In this document: positions 30,346 through 40,670 of the stretch, piece by piece
Layout: every line of letters begins with the position of its first letter
How positions within the stretch are numbered: position 1 is the first letter of the stretch
Assembly: GCF_910592395.1 (NCBI RefSeq)
Contig: NC_088322.1
Location: 4,647,431-4,711,430 of the forward strand
DNA length: 64,000 nucleotides
Source of the DNA: Lineus longissimus
Taxonomy: Eukaryota; Nemertea; Pilidiophora; Heteronemertea; Lineidae
Direction: 5' to 3'
The notes under the pieces: generated by a model
What the model saw: the letters and a program-made list of their open reading frames with translations, nothing else
Databases searched by the model: none
Told to the model about the DNA's origin: nothing
Position numbers and translations under genes: made by a program

Positions 30346-31680
30346 TATTGAGGAAACGATTATTGCCTGGCCAGCAAGGGTGATTGGAATCATATAGTTC
30401 TACATGTACATGGTGTTTGCAAAAAAGTTGTCATCTTTATTGTAAATGTTTTGTAAAATCAGAAATGAAAAAATAGAGATGAGAAGTTTTTTGAAACATT
30501 CTGCATAGCGATTGAAATCAAGAGTTGAAGATTATGGGGAAATTACATCTTTTAATCAATCAGCTTCTGAGGTGGCTTTGAATCCCACTTGGAAATGGAA
30601 TGAAACAGTGAAATATGACATCAATATTCATTGGAAAGCTATGAGAATGAAGACCTACATGTATTCGTTGTGGTTTCAATTAACCTTTAAAACCCAACTA
30701 CTGACGTCATTCGACAGGCACGACTCGTCGAGATTCCAGGAAACACTAACACAAGAACAGTGCAAGGTCAGATAGTCAATCGTAATTAGCGTTGTCATGA
30801 TGCTATCTGGCATGGGTCGGCGAATCGGGAAGCTACTTTCTTTTTGGAATATGGTTGGGGTATCATAAATTAATTATCCAGATAAATCATGTGGCTACCA
30901 GTTAACGTTTGGTTTTTGGACAAAGATGGGATGGATACTCATCACAAATTATCGTTGAGGAGCGCTCCCATGTTTGAGAGTTGATTTTAGCTTTATAATT
31001 GTTTATTATCTGTTGTTTCTTGTAACTTGGCGATTTGGAACAGAACTAGATTTCTGGATTGATCATGATGATGTGCAAGCCTCGTTCTGGTGAAGCAGAG
31101 TAAATGTCGATCTCTTCGGGCCTTTTGGCATGATTTCCCATCGAATCCTAATCAAATTATCAGGCAAAATCATGATTGCAGTAAATCAGGACAAAGCGCG
31201 ATTCATTAACTCTTTCACTGCCAATAACGTTTTAAAACACTAAATTGCCAATAACATTTCAAAATGTTATCTCAGCGTTTTTCCATCTACCCATCAAAAG
31301 TAAACCAAAGTATTGATTCTACGTTGATTTAAACCTCCCGCCATATCTTTGGAAGTGTTCTCGGAAGCATTTGGCTCAATCTCGTCCCCAGGAAGTGGGT
31401 ATTTCGAGTCAGGTGAATTGGTGAAGATAGACCAATTTGAGACCAATTTGCGTGATCAGCCTGATTCTGATGGTGATAATGACCAGTCAGTTGGGGATAA
31501 TGATATAAGTAGTAGTGACAATGACTCAGGTGATGGTGGGCAGGGGGCGCAGCCTGCTGCAGGTGGGAATCAAACTGCATGTGGCCCTCGGTTCCTGCTA
31601 CAAAAAAATAATAAAAATGGCAAAAATGCTGGCAAGATGGGGGAATAACTTTAAAAGAGGGCTGGTAGCGAAAGAGTTAA
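29929..31680. repeat. Left arm of a 1.75-kb inverted duplication
   Basis: This segment matches the reverse complement of 40671-42454 with few differences over host repeat, about 0.9 kb of otherwise single-copy DNA, and a piggyBac-type element at the inner end. The inner boundary coincides with the TTAA at the end of that element; beyond it the two sides are unrelated. Confidence 0.8.
31209..31676. mobile_element. piggyBac-type deletion derivative, 468 bp
   Basis: Flanked by TTAA at 31205-31208 and 31677-31680, with ends CTCTTTCACTGCC and its near inverse GGTAGCGAAAGAG. The plus-strand frame at 31349-31648 encodes an acidic Asp/Ser/Gly-rich stretch like the N-terminus of piggyBac transposases, so this is probably an internally deleted transposase gene. 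It is nonautonomous. Confidence 0.75.
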
Positions 31681-33429
31681 GAATAGATCACGATAAAACT
31701 GTATGAGCCAAATCATGAAAAAACAGGAATATAAGCCGAATCAAGGAAAACCGTTATGGACAACCTGACTCGAAAAACAAGTATGGTTTAATAAAAACAT
31801 CTGTACCACTGACATTTATGCAGCTACATACATTGGTTCAGTCATTTTCCGCCAAAATTGTTGTTAGGGGTTGAAAAATACTTGAATTTACTTTTCATGA
31901 GGATCGATACCGGCATATAAACTGCGATTTTAATCACTTTTGGAGGCAAATTCACACACCTCATATGACCACTGTTGTTTTTTTTGTGTCTGGGGATTTC
32001 GCCGCCCTCATTGCTCATTATCGAACCTTGACTTCGGACTGGACACAAATAGAACTGAAGGTTGAAATGAAAATATTGCTGGTATGATGGGTGTACGTGA
32101 ATCACGGGAAAACAATGACTCAAACAATCATGTTTTTTTTTTTGTTTTGGCCCCGACTGCAGTTACACCAATTCGGCAACTGGTAGTGTCACACCTTTAG
32201 TCTTATTTTAGGGATTTATTAGGTATTTAAATTTAGCGGGCTACTTTGCCGCTCTTTTGGGGTCTTGACTTTGTTTGCTAGGGGCGCTCATGTGTTTCCA
32301 CCCAAGAGAAAACCATGCTAACTTTGAAAGAAGTTCGAGAAAGTTTGCCGTCTTGTTGTGTTAATTTCCTGCCGTCATTTAGCAAAACACAAGTGGGAAT
32401 GGAGATAACTAAGATAAAGATGATGTATAGAAGGCATCGCTGTACTGTTAGATAAACCTGTGCTAAGATAGGCACTGTAAATTAGGTTCTGAGGATGCAA
32501 ATCCCTGCGAAGGTCACGTCAGTGCTGTTTCCTGATGCGATAGATGGCACCACCGAGTTGGTACCTGTGCACTAAAACGATGAATCTTTCAACTGAGATG
32601 TAAATTTTATTGATCTGTGGAAGGTTCTGCTGCCTTGAACCGATTTATACATTCTATAAAGACAGGTTACTTTGGTTCCAATTGTCACAACATCATGAAG
32701 AAATAGTTTGTGCAACATCAGTCCATCTGTTCTGAACTTTTCAGGTGTATAAGGGATTTCTTGTCCTAGAATATTACCCCACATTTTGTACAATTTATGC
32801 CTTGTGACTTACTGTTTGTCATTTTTGAATCTTTGTAGTTTTAGGTGAACTAGAGTGAATTAATGAGAATATAGATCGACCAATACCATGAGATTTGGAC
32901 GTGTTGGAATCATTATGTGAAGATGTTAGTTCTACGGCAGCCACAAGTAGTATCAACCAAAAATCTTCCAATTTTTTATCAAAACCCACTTGCATGCAGA
33001 CTTCCTCAACTTCATTTCAAGCCTATGTCTCTTGGAATAAAGCGACAAAAAATTTCTTTGCAATTTATGCTTTCAGCCCCATGGAAGAATTTAAGTCGAA
33101 CCATGCAAAATTTTCTGTCAGGGGTATTTCCTTGGCTGTTCTTCAATAAATCATTGGGGTCAGGGGGGCATTTTGTGGGGTCGGTCAGGTTACTGAAAAC
33201 ACACCATTATTTTAGTTTGGCTTAACAGGCCTTTCAAATGCATGGACACTTTCACACCCTCTAATTTCTTAGTCTATTTCATTGTATTTTTGGGAAATGA
33301 TCTTTTGCTTTTCAGCTATTGGGGGACATTTTGGCAGGCAAAGTTGTCTGAATATCAAAACCATAGATTTGAGATTGTTGACTGATATTGTGACAGACAC
33401 CTGAAAAATCAAAATTTTAGGATTTCTGG
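31681..33429. other. Host sequence with one dispersed repeat
   Basis: No gene seen. Positions 32930-33125 are about 80 percent like 63045-63225 (shared blocks CAGACTTCCTCAA and ATAAAGCGACAAAAAAT), a second dispersed repeat family with no coding signal. Confidence 0.45.
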
Positions 33430-33834
33430 TATAAAATGAAACGGCCAGGGGCCATTGTGCTCACCGCATACATATTTGGAATTCATCCTGGTTAAGAAAC
33501 ATGCTACATGTATAGTATAAAGGTCAAACCAAAGTCGGTATGACATGTGATGTATCGTTATTTGTAGTACCTACCATAAAAATATCATCGAAACAAGTCA
33601 CTAATAAGCGAGCTATTACACTTTACACTTTTTAACTTTTTTAGTTTTGGCTTCCTGGTGGCCAAGTCGAGAATCAGATCGGATCGAAATTCTGTGTCCG
33701 AGGTAACATAGTTAAGAATCGTGTTATAGTTACACTCAAACAGCCAATTTACACCACTTGACCTCTGTGACCTTGAAAATTAGGTCAAATCAAAAAGCTG
33801 TAGGATATGTGATGTATCATGCTCTGAGTACCTA
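33430..33834. repeat. Host repeat, left part, split by MULE
   Basis: The unit starts with GGCCAGGGGCCATTGTGCTCACC and carries the TGACCTCTGTGACCTTGA block at about 33759. It is cut at CCATAAAAAC and continues at 37443, so the Mutator-like element inserted into an existing repeat copy. Confidence 0.75.
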
Positions 33835-33844
33835 CCATAAAAAC
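33835..33844. repeat. MULE target-site duplication, left
   Basis: CCATAAAAAC, repeated exactly at 37433-37442; a 10-bp duplication suits Mutator-like elements. Confidence 0.85.
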
Positions 33845-33856
33845 GGTATCAGGACC

Positions 33857-34140
33857 CTTCCCCCCTGGACATCTGCCCCCCGGACTTCTACCCCCGGACT
33901 TTTGCCCCCCTAGGACATCTGCCCCCCGGATTTTTGCCCCCGGACATTTAGCCCCCCTAGGACTTCTGCCCCCCTAGGACATCTGCCCCCCGGACATTTG
34001 CCCCCCGGACATTAGCCCCCATAGGACTTCTGCCCCCCGGACATTTGCCCCCCAGACATTAGCCCCCATAGGACTTCTGCCCCCCTAGGACATCTGCTGC
34101 CCCCCGGATTTTTGCCCCCCCCGGGCATTAGCCCCCATAG
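33857..34140. repeat. Left tandem-array terminal repeat of MULE
   Basis: C-rich units alternating GGACATCTGCCCCCC, GGACTTCTGCCCCC and GGACATTAGCCCCC. The right end carries the same units inverted. This is not a CRISPR array: units are contiguous, with no unique spacers. Confidence 0.85.
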
Positions 34141-34627
34141 GATTTATGAATACATTGTTTCTTTTCTATTTATAGTAACGATAATTCTATATATAGTAAC
34201 GTCGCGGAATGCTATTCCGATGCTTGTGACGCGATAGGCTTGCGTAGCTAAGCCCGAATAAAAAAAAGTTAGTTAGCGTCCCCTTCCTACTCGACAAAGT
34301 GCTCGAGAGCCAAAAAAAATTTATAGTGCATTTTACACTAGAATGTACACCTACCCGGATTTTTCCATATTTCAGATTTTCTTTATTTGCTCAGCAGCTT
34401 TATTTTCAGCCTTAAAATGAATTAAAAAAAACAAAAACACCTCCCCCTACCCATCTCCTCCCAGAAGCAAGGACGCTAACCAGCTTTTTTTTAAAGTGGC
34501 CTAATGATACGCCTTTTCTGAGAAATGCCTCTGTCATACAATGTTTCTGTGAATCTATTTTTAGTACATGTACATGTGACCGACCATAGAGCTTGTACTA
34601 GTACAGTTCTGCCAGTGTCAATCAGTC

Positions 34628-35485
34628 ATGGAGTTCATAGCAACTAGTCGTGGAGGGAGGAAGCCTCTCTTTGAAGGTTTCTGTTATGTTAAGCAAAAAG
34701 ATTTAAGCGAGGGGAAGGAAAGTTGGGAATGTGAGCAAAGACGACGAAGTGAGTGCAAAGCAAAGTTGCACATCATGAACAACCAGGTTGTGCAGAGGGT
34801 GAACGACCATACACATGCTGGAGATGCTGCTCGAGTTGAAATGCTGACAGTGAGGAGCAATATGAAACAGAGAGCGGAAGAAACTGAAGAAACTCCACAA
34901 CAGATAATTACAGCAGGAGTGCAAAACATGAGTGATGCAGCCGCTGGAGCTATGACACCCATAACAAACGTCCGCAGAAATATCCGACGAAACAGACAGC
35001 GTGCTGGAAACCAACCTCCTGTCCCGGCCAGTGCTGCAGATGTTATTATCCCCAGACAGTATCAAATGACAGCTAGAGATGGTATCTTTTTACAGTTTGA
35101 TAATGGTGAAGGAGAAGCTGACAGAATACTCATTTATATGAGTGAAGATGGGCAACAATGCCTTGCAACGTCTGATTTCTGGTTTGCCGACGGAACATTT
35201 AAAGTAGTGCCAGAAGTCTTTTTCCAACTGTACACCATTCACAGTTTAACAGCTAACGGAAGTGTTTTACCTAGTGTGTACGCTCTCATCACCAATAAGA
35301 GACAGGATACCTATGCGCGTGTTCTTCGAGAAGTGTCGGCCATCGCAGGTGGGGTGAACGGCCTCCAGCCGACAGAAGTGCTCATTGACTTCGAACGGGC
35401 AGCCATGAATGCCATACTGGACGTGTTCCCCGACGTGGAGGTGAAAGGATGTTTCTTTCACATGACTCAAAATGTATATCGTCAG
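34628..35485 (+). CDS. FLYWCH/MULE transposase, exon 1
   Basis: Exon 1 gives 286 residues. Residues 1-75 form a FLYWCH-type zinc finger (FEGFCYV, WECEQ, ECKAKL, then HTHAG), likely the DNA-binding part. The MULE catalytic domain follows, with Asp in WFADGTFKVVP at about residue 188 and Asp in LIDFERAAMNAI at about 254, then GCFFHMTQNVYRQ at the exon end. A GTAAAT donor follows at 35486. The frame runs on in the track only because the intron start is open. The ATG at 34628 is the first in frame. Confidence 0.85.
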
Positions 35486-35856
35486 GTAAATATGCCGAAG
35501 TTGGGGGAAAACCTGAAATTTTGGTTCGTTCAAAATAAATCAGACATACCAATTTCAGTATGCTTGGAGTTCCAAAAGAAATTGGAACATTCCAAAAATT
35601 GGAACGTCTGTCATATGACCTCCCAAATTATTTTTCTAATTGATTTTTGATAATCGTACCCGGTATATTTGATTCTCCAGGTTCTTCAACTCGTCATTTA
35701 TCAGTCAAAGCAATTGTTTACGGATTTACCACGATTCAATAAAAAATTAAAACGTTTAACCGGCGGCCCCGACAATTGCCATGGGCGATAATCTAAAAAT
35801 ATTTTGCTTGCCCTTATTGCTTGCCATAGTTGTGTACGAAATGTCATTTTTTTCAG
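35486..35856 (+). other. Intron in the MULE transposase gene
   Basis: A 371-bp phase-0 intron with CAG/GTAAAT at the 5' end and a pyrimidine run ending TTTTTTTCAG at the 3' end. Joining the exons keeps the frame and unites the expected protein blocks (VYRQ then VQARGLA). Confidence 0.82.
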
Positions 35857-36405
35857 GTTCAAGCCCGAGGATTGGCCAATGCTTACCAGGCAGATGCAGA
35901 GTTTGCGTTACAACTCCGTATGATTCCTTCCTTGGCATTCCTCCCTGAAGATGATGTTATTGCTGGTTTCAATGGATTGCAGGATTATCTCCTAGATAAT
36001 GCTCTTCCTATTCTGCAGTATTTCGAAGCTACATACATTGGAGAAGAGCGAGATAATGGCAATGGCAGAAGAAATCCCCTCTTTCCCATACCCATGTGGA
36101 ATATGCATCAGCGCACACTTGACAACCTACCGAGAACCAACAACCACGTGGAAGGCTGGCACCGGCGGTTTCAGTCTGATGTTGGGGCATACCACCCTAA
36201 TTTCTGGAAATTTCTTGAGGTCCTAAAGCGAGAGGATGCTCTGACACATGTTCAAATGGTCCAAAATCAAGCAGGCCAAAATCCTCCTGTCCGGCGAGCT
36301 GTGTACAGGAATGTGCAACAGAGGTTGCACAACCTTGTAGTAGACTACCCCAATAGGGACATTATTGGATTTTTGAGAGGGGTTGCCCATAATTTTAACT
36401 TGTAG
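35857..36405 (+). CDS. FLYWCH/MULE transposase, exon 2
   Basis: Exon 2 adds 182 residues, for 468 in total. It begins VQARGLANAYQ, has the LRMIPSLAFLPEDD block usual in this family, and carries the third acidic residue of the DDE triad in NNHVEGWHRRF. The C-terminal part is helical and polar. With both Asp residues in exon 1, the full catalytic triad is present, so the enzyme could be functional. Confidence 0.85.
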   Translation, partial: VQARGLANAYQADAEFALQLRMIPSLAFLPEDDVIAGFNGLQDYLLDNALPILQYFEATYIGEERDNGNGRRNPLFPIPMWNMHQRTLDNLPRTNNHVEGWHRRFQSDVGAYHPNFWKFLEVLKREDALTHVQMVQNQAGQNPPVRRAVYRNVQQRLHNLVVDYPNRDIIGFLRGVAHNFNL

Positions 36406-37067
36406 TGTCGATGAGGAAAATCAAGTTGACATTGAAACTTTGTTTATTTTACCTTGATGTCATTTGAAGCGGGCTAGATGAGCAATTGTTAGGGGTACTC
36501 ACGAGTGTGACAGTACATTTTAACTCAGGGTTGGAGTTCTGATCTTCTTCATTCTGTTTTCATTCTAAAATGGTCAGAGGTTCATTGACCAAGCTGTAAT
36601 TTGTATTTGGTTTTTCTCTGGCGATTCTTGCCTTTTTCTTTTTTGTGCTGCTATATGCACATGTATATCACTACATGTACATGTATATCTTATGTTTTGA
36701 AACTTGTTTGTTGTTTGATTAAAATAGAAAACTTCACATGATACCTCCGTCTCCTTCCACCATCACAACCAATCAAGAAATGAAGTCATAGTACAGGTCA
36801 AAGAAGGTAATGATTATTTAAGTTATTTTGTGCTGAAAATTACTGAAGGGTGGCCTATCTGCTACCTTCAGTAATTCTGCTACCTTCAGTTTGTTTCATT
36901 TAAAAGAAATACAGCAATCCTTACCATTCTTACATTTGACCTATGGATTGCCCTGGAGTAATGCATATAAGTATGCTCTTAAATCTATTAATACAGGCCA
37001 GAGCTGATCATCCTGCTACTCTTGGACTGACCGACTCATCCAAGTTCTCTTTGACTGTCCCCGGCGG

Positions 37068-37425
37068 TAAATGTCCTAGGGGGGCAGAAGTCCTATGGGG
37101 GCAGATGTCCTAGGGTGGCAGAAGTCCTAGGGGGGCTAATGTCCGGGGGCAGATGTCCTAGGGGCAGAAGTCCTAGGGGGGCAGAAGTCCTACGGGGGCT
37201 AATGTCCGGGGGGCAAATGTCCAGGGGGCAAATGTCCTAGGGGGGCAGAAGTCCTAGGGGGGCTAATGTCCGGGGGGCAAATGTCCGGGGGGCAGATGTC
37301 CTAGGGGGGCAGAAGTCCTAGGGGGGCTAATGTCCGGGGGGCAAATGTCTGGGGGGAAAGATCCGGGGGGCAGAAGTCCTAGGGGGGCTAATGTCCGGGG
37401 GGCAGATGTCCGGGGGGCAAATGCC
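37068..37425. repeat. Right tandem-array terminal repeat of MULE
   Basis: G-rich units such as GGGGGGCAGATGTCC and GGGGGGCTAATGTCC, the inverse of the left array, more numerous here. Confidence 0.85.
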
Positions 37426-37432
37426 CTAGAAT

Positions 37433-37442
37433 CCATAAAAAC
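37433..37442. repeat. MULE target-site duplication, right
   Basis: CCATAAAAAC, identical to 33835-33844. Confidence 0.85.
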
Positions 37443-37990
37443 ATCATTGAAAACAAGTCACTATTAAGCAAATATTGCAATTTTTACCTTTTTTAGTTTT
37501 GGCCCCCTGGTGGCCAAGTCGAAAATCAGATCAGACCAAAATTTAGTGTCAGAGGTTATATGATGTAGGGAATCATGTGTACTAAATTTCAAGTTCATAG
37601 CTTTATTGGTTAAGAAACGTGCCATAGTTACACACAAACGGTCAGTATACGCCATTTGACCTCTGTGACTTTGAAAATAAGGTCAAATCAAAACCTGTAC
37701 GAAATGTGATGTATCCTTACTAGGAGAACCTACCATAAACGGGTCAGTCATAAGAGAGATATCACACTTTTTAGGTTTCCAATTCTTGCCCCCTGGTAGC
37801 CAAGTCAGGAATCAGATCGGACATAAATTCATTGTCAGAGGTCACCTGACCTGGGGGGCCATGCATACAAAGTTTTGAGTCTGCAGCGGTAGCGGTTAAG
37901 AAACGTGCCACTGTTTTTGAAATAGGATATGACGGACGACAGACACTGCGGTGTTGTATCTATAGTCTATAGACTCACCAAAAAGATCAC
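37443..37990. repeat. Host repeat, continuation after MULE
   Basis: It resumes the repeat cut at 33834 (ATCATTGAAAACAAGTCACT), then one more full unit with GGCCCCCTGGTGGCCAAG, TGACCTCTGTGACTTTGA, and a worn GACGGACGAC end at about 37930. Confidence 0.75.
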
Positions 37991-37993
37991 TTA

Positions 37994-38841
37994 AAGCTGT
38001 GTTCACACTAGCCTCTCAAAGCGGATTGAAACACCCTTAATCCGCTTTGAGACCTTCGATCCGGATCAACTGTTCCCACTACAAGCGTCTCAAACCACTT
38101 TCAAACCGGTGTACTCGATCCACTTGTTCTATCGAATCGAAGAAAGCGGATTGACCCGATTCGGAATGAAACTGTAGTCTGAACTGCTCAAACCGGTTTG
38201 AGTTGGAAACGGATCGAGATCACACATGCGCAGTTGAGTTACGAGTTATGCTAAGTACCTGAGGCAGCATTTCCTGCAAGATGAACGTCAGTAGGATTCC
38301 AATGATGATCCGCTGTGTCATTAGGAATCGCCTTCTGATGGCATTTCGCCGTCTCTGATGCATTTCAAACAGACGAGCCAGTCTTTGCCTACGACGAGTC
38401 TGATTATTCCTCAACATTGTCCAGAATAAGAACAACATAACTCTGACAGGGGGACGATTTCTCTGATGTTGGAAAGCGTTTACTCGCACTTCCATGTCCA
38501 TCACGTCAATCGCATATAAGGAGAGAAACGTCGAGATAAACACACAAGTTTGAAACAGGAAATGCAGGAAGATGAAGTGACCTTGACCGCGCACAAGCTC
38601 GCACCCAGTGTGTAAACTAGTTGGGGACGATTAGAACAAGACACCGCCGATAGGCGGCGCGTCGGTATCAAACCGACTTGAGACTGTAGTGAGAACAGTC
38701 ATGTTCGAAGCGAATCCAAATCTCAAAGCGGTTTGACGTGTAATGTGAACAGACGTTTTGAAACCGGTTTGACTCAAACCGGATTCCCAGATTCGAAATG
38801 AGGAATTCGGTTTGAAAGTGGAATAGATGAGAACGCAGCTT
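37994..38841. mobile_element. 848-bp terminal-inverted-repeat transposon
   Basis: The ends read AAGCTGTGTTC and GAACGCAGCTT with TA on both outer sides. Many copies of the sub-motif AAACCGGTTTGA and AAAGCGG lie in both flanks as inverted subterminal repeats. A minus-strand frame (38594-38220, 124 residues) is Arg-rich in the middle with a hydrophobic start and end; it may be a transposase remnant but I cannot assign it. The superfamily is uncertain, possibly Harbinger/ISL2EU-like. Confidence 0.6.
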
Positions 38842-39428
38842 TAGGTGCAAAACCCACCTTTCAGGAACCCTTATCCTGTATTGCTTACAACGCTATATAA
38901 AAACTGTGTAGGATTCGTGCAAATGAAAAACCAGTAGTTGAATCGAGTTCAGACTATTTCCTCCTAATAGTAATATCCTATAAACTGATCTCTGGACGCT
39001 CTCACTCGATGTGAACCTGCAACTATGTTGTCTGCAGAGAATGCCTCGCTTTCGATTCGAGCACTGGGGTTAATGGGTACATTCAGTAGAAGATCCAAAC
39101 GCACATCACAAATATCCCCGAAAGCTCGGATTCGGCCATATTCGGGAATGTATATTTGACCTATCAGCTTTAAGTTGTTTGTTTTGCATACCACAAAATA
39201 ATTTTGGCACAAACTTAAAATGTTTATTGTAGGCTTTTGAAACTAGCCAAATCTGCTGTAAATGATAAAGGGGGATCGTGAAAAATCTTCCATATTCATT
39301 GTTGCAAGTGTACCAGTTTACTGTTGATAAACTTTGTATTCAAGGAGTTTCAAAACTGAACAACAGTTATATCCTGGTGGTGACACTGTGAATGATGGTC
39401 ATAACACCCACACTCTATTCTATTTTCT
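38842..39428. other. Host sequence, no gene seen
   Basis: Only short open frames without recognisable domains. No repeats found here beyond simple AT-rich tracts. Confidence 0.35.
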
Positions 39429-39432
39429 TTAA

Positions 39433-39719
39433 CCCTTTCAGTACGTCTGATACGGGAGCCGTATCAAAAAACACCATCGCTTTTTACATGTGGCACGGCT
39501 CCCGTGGCATGCAGTTAACTGGAAATTACTATATGATCTTCAGTGCTTCCATCTACAAACTGTTTTTAGAACTAAATCTCTCTTCCGTGGCAACTGAATG
39601 AGACCGGCCTCGTGTTTCTATACAATAGGTTTACATACAGTACCCTTTCAAAAAAAGGTCAAAAATTAGCCTAAAATAGGCTCAGTATGTGGCTGCAAAA
39701 GCATTGAGTACTTAAAGGG
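39433..39719. mobile_element. piggyBac-type MITE, 287 bp
   Basis: Flanked by TTAA at 39429-39432 and 39720-39723. The ends are CCCTTTCAGTAC and GTACTTAAAGGG, close to the classic piggyBac terminus CCCTTT. Inside, GATACGGGAGCC and GGCTCCCGTGGC form a further inverted repeat. No coding capacity. Confidence 0.75.
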
Positions 39720-40209
39720 TTAATTCACCAACAACAAGAACTCACTTTAGCATACATACCTCTGCCACAGTTAAAACCACTTGTTTTACTATGTCTAAGT
39801 TGTCAACCATGTTGTCAGCTGGATCGAAGTCAAAGCGCAAGTCATTCCTGGAGACAATAGTTGATTGCCCAAGTTTTAGAAATCTTTTCACTCCACAAGA
39901 TCTGAAAACAAGGATTATTCCATCAATTGATCGATTGATTTGATCCACCAAGTCATTCTCCTTGAACTAAACGATGCAAATACTCCAAAAGCTCCTTTGG
40001 ATAAGCACACCTGTTGGCAAAACTGGTACTGATTTTCCAGTAAGTCATGTCCGGTCATGCATGTGCAGTCAATTTTTAGTACTTAATTTATTTGTTGTGC
40101 CCGTCGTTACGATAAATATTATCACATGCTTTCTGTCTTCGCGCCCATTGCGCAATGGTACTTCTGTTAGGCATCAAGACACGGTAATCATGCTAGTGTG
40201 CTGATGCAT

Positions 40210-40570
40210 GACAGAAGTTTGTCGGTATGACACGTGATGTTCCCTTACTTGGTGTAGCTACCATAAAAATATCAAGAACAAGTCACTAATAGGCAAGATA
40301 TTGCACTTTTTACCTTTTCAGCTTTGGCCCCAGGTGGCCGAGTTGAGAATCAGATCGAACTGATTTTCGCATCAGAGGTTATCTGACAAGTTTCAAGTTC
40401 ATAGCTTAAGTGGTTAAGAAACATGCCATAGTTAAACTCAAACAGCCAATTTACCTCTGTGACTTTGAAAAGTAGGTAAAATCGAAAACCCATAGGATAT
40501 GTGGGGTATCTTTGCTTGGAGTGCCTATCACAAAAATATTGTTGAAAACAAGTCACTAATGAAAAGGCCA
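40210..40570. repeat. Dispersed host repeat
   Basis: One and a part units, with GGCCCCAGGTGGCC and TTTACCTCTGTGACTTTGAAAAG, ending in GGCCAGGGGCCATTGTGCTCACTGG at 40567-40590. Confidence 0.65.
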
Positions 40571-40670
40571 GGGGCCATTGTGCTCACTGGTATTTAGGTA
40601 ACGACTTAATTGACATTGAATGTTGAGAAAGAATAAATTTCATAACAAAATTTTGTCCGGTGTTCATTAT

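Larger units (their letters stand above)
33845..37432 (+). mobile_element. Mutator-like element with tandem-array ends
   Basis: A 3,588-bp element between 10-bp target duplications. Both ends are arrays of about 16-bp units (GGACATCTGCCCCCC and CCTAGGACTTCTGCCCC types) in opposite orientation: about 33857-34140 on the left and about 37068-37425 on the right. Between them is a two-exon MULE transposase gene. It has the parts needed for transposition and no obvious break. Confidence 0.88.

Noticed and set aside
31329-31580. His-rich minus-strand frame repeated at 40861-41052
   Set aside because: The conserved copy is explained by the inverted duplication; the coding remnant is the acidic frame on the opposite strand of the piggyBac-type element.
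32895-33225. Two overlapping open frames also present near 63027
   Set aside because: They fall in a dispersed repeat whose copies do not preserve the frame.
34684-35065. Minus-strand frames of 92 and 120 codons opposite the MULE transposase
   Set aside because: Shadows of exon 1; no motif of their own.
33857-37425. Possible CRISPR-like arrays of GGACATCTGCCCCC units
   Set aside because: Units are contiguous and variable with no unique spacers; they are the inverted array ends of a Mutator-like element.
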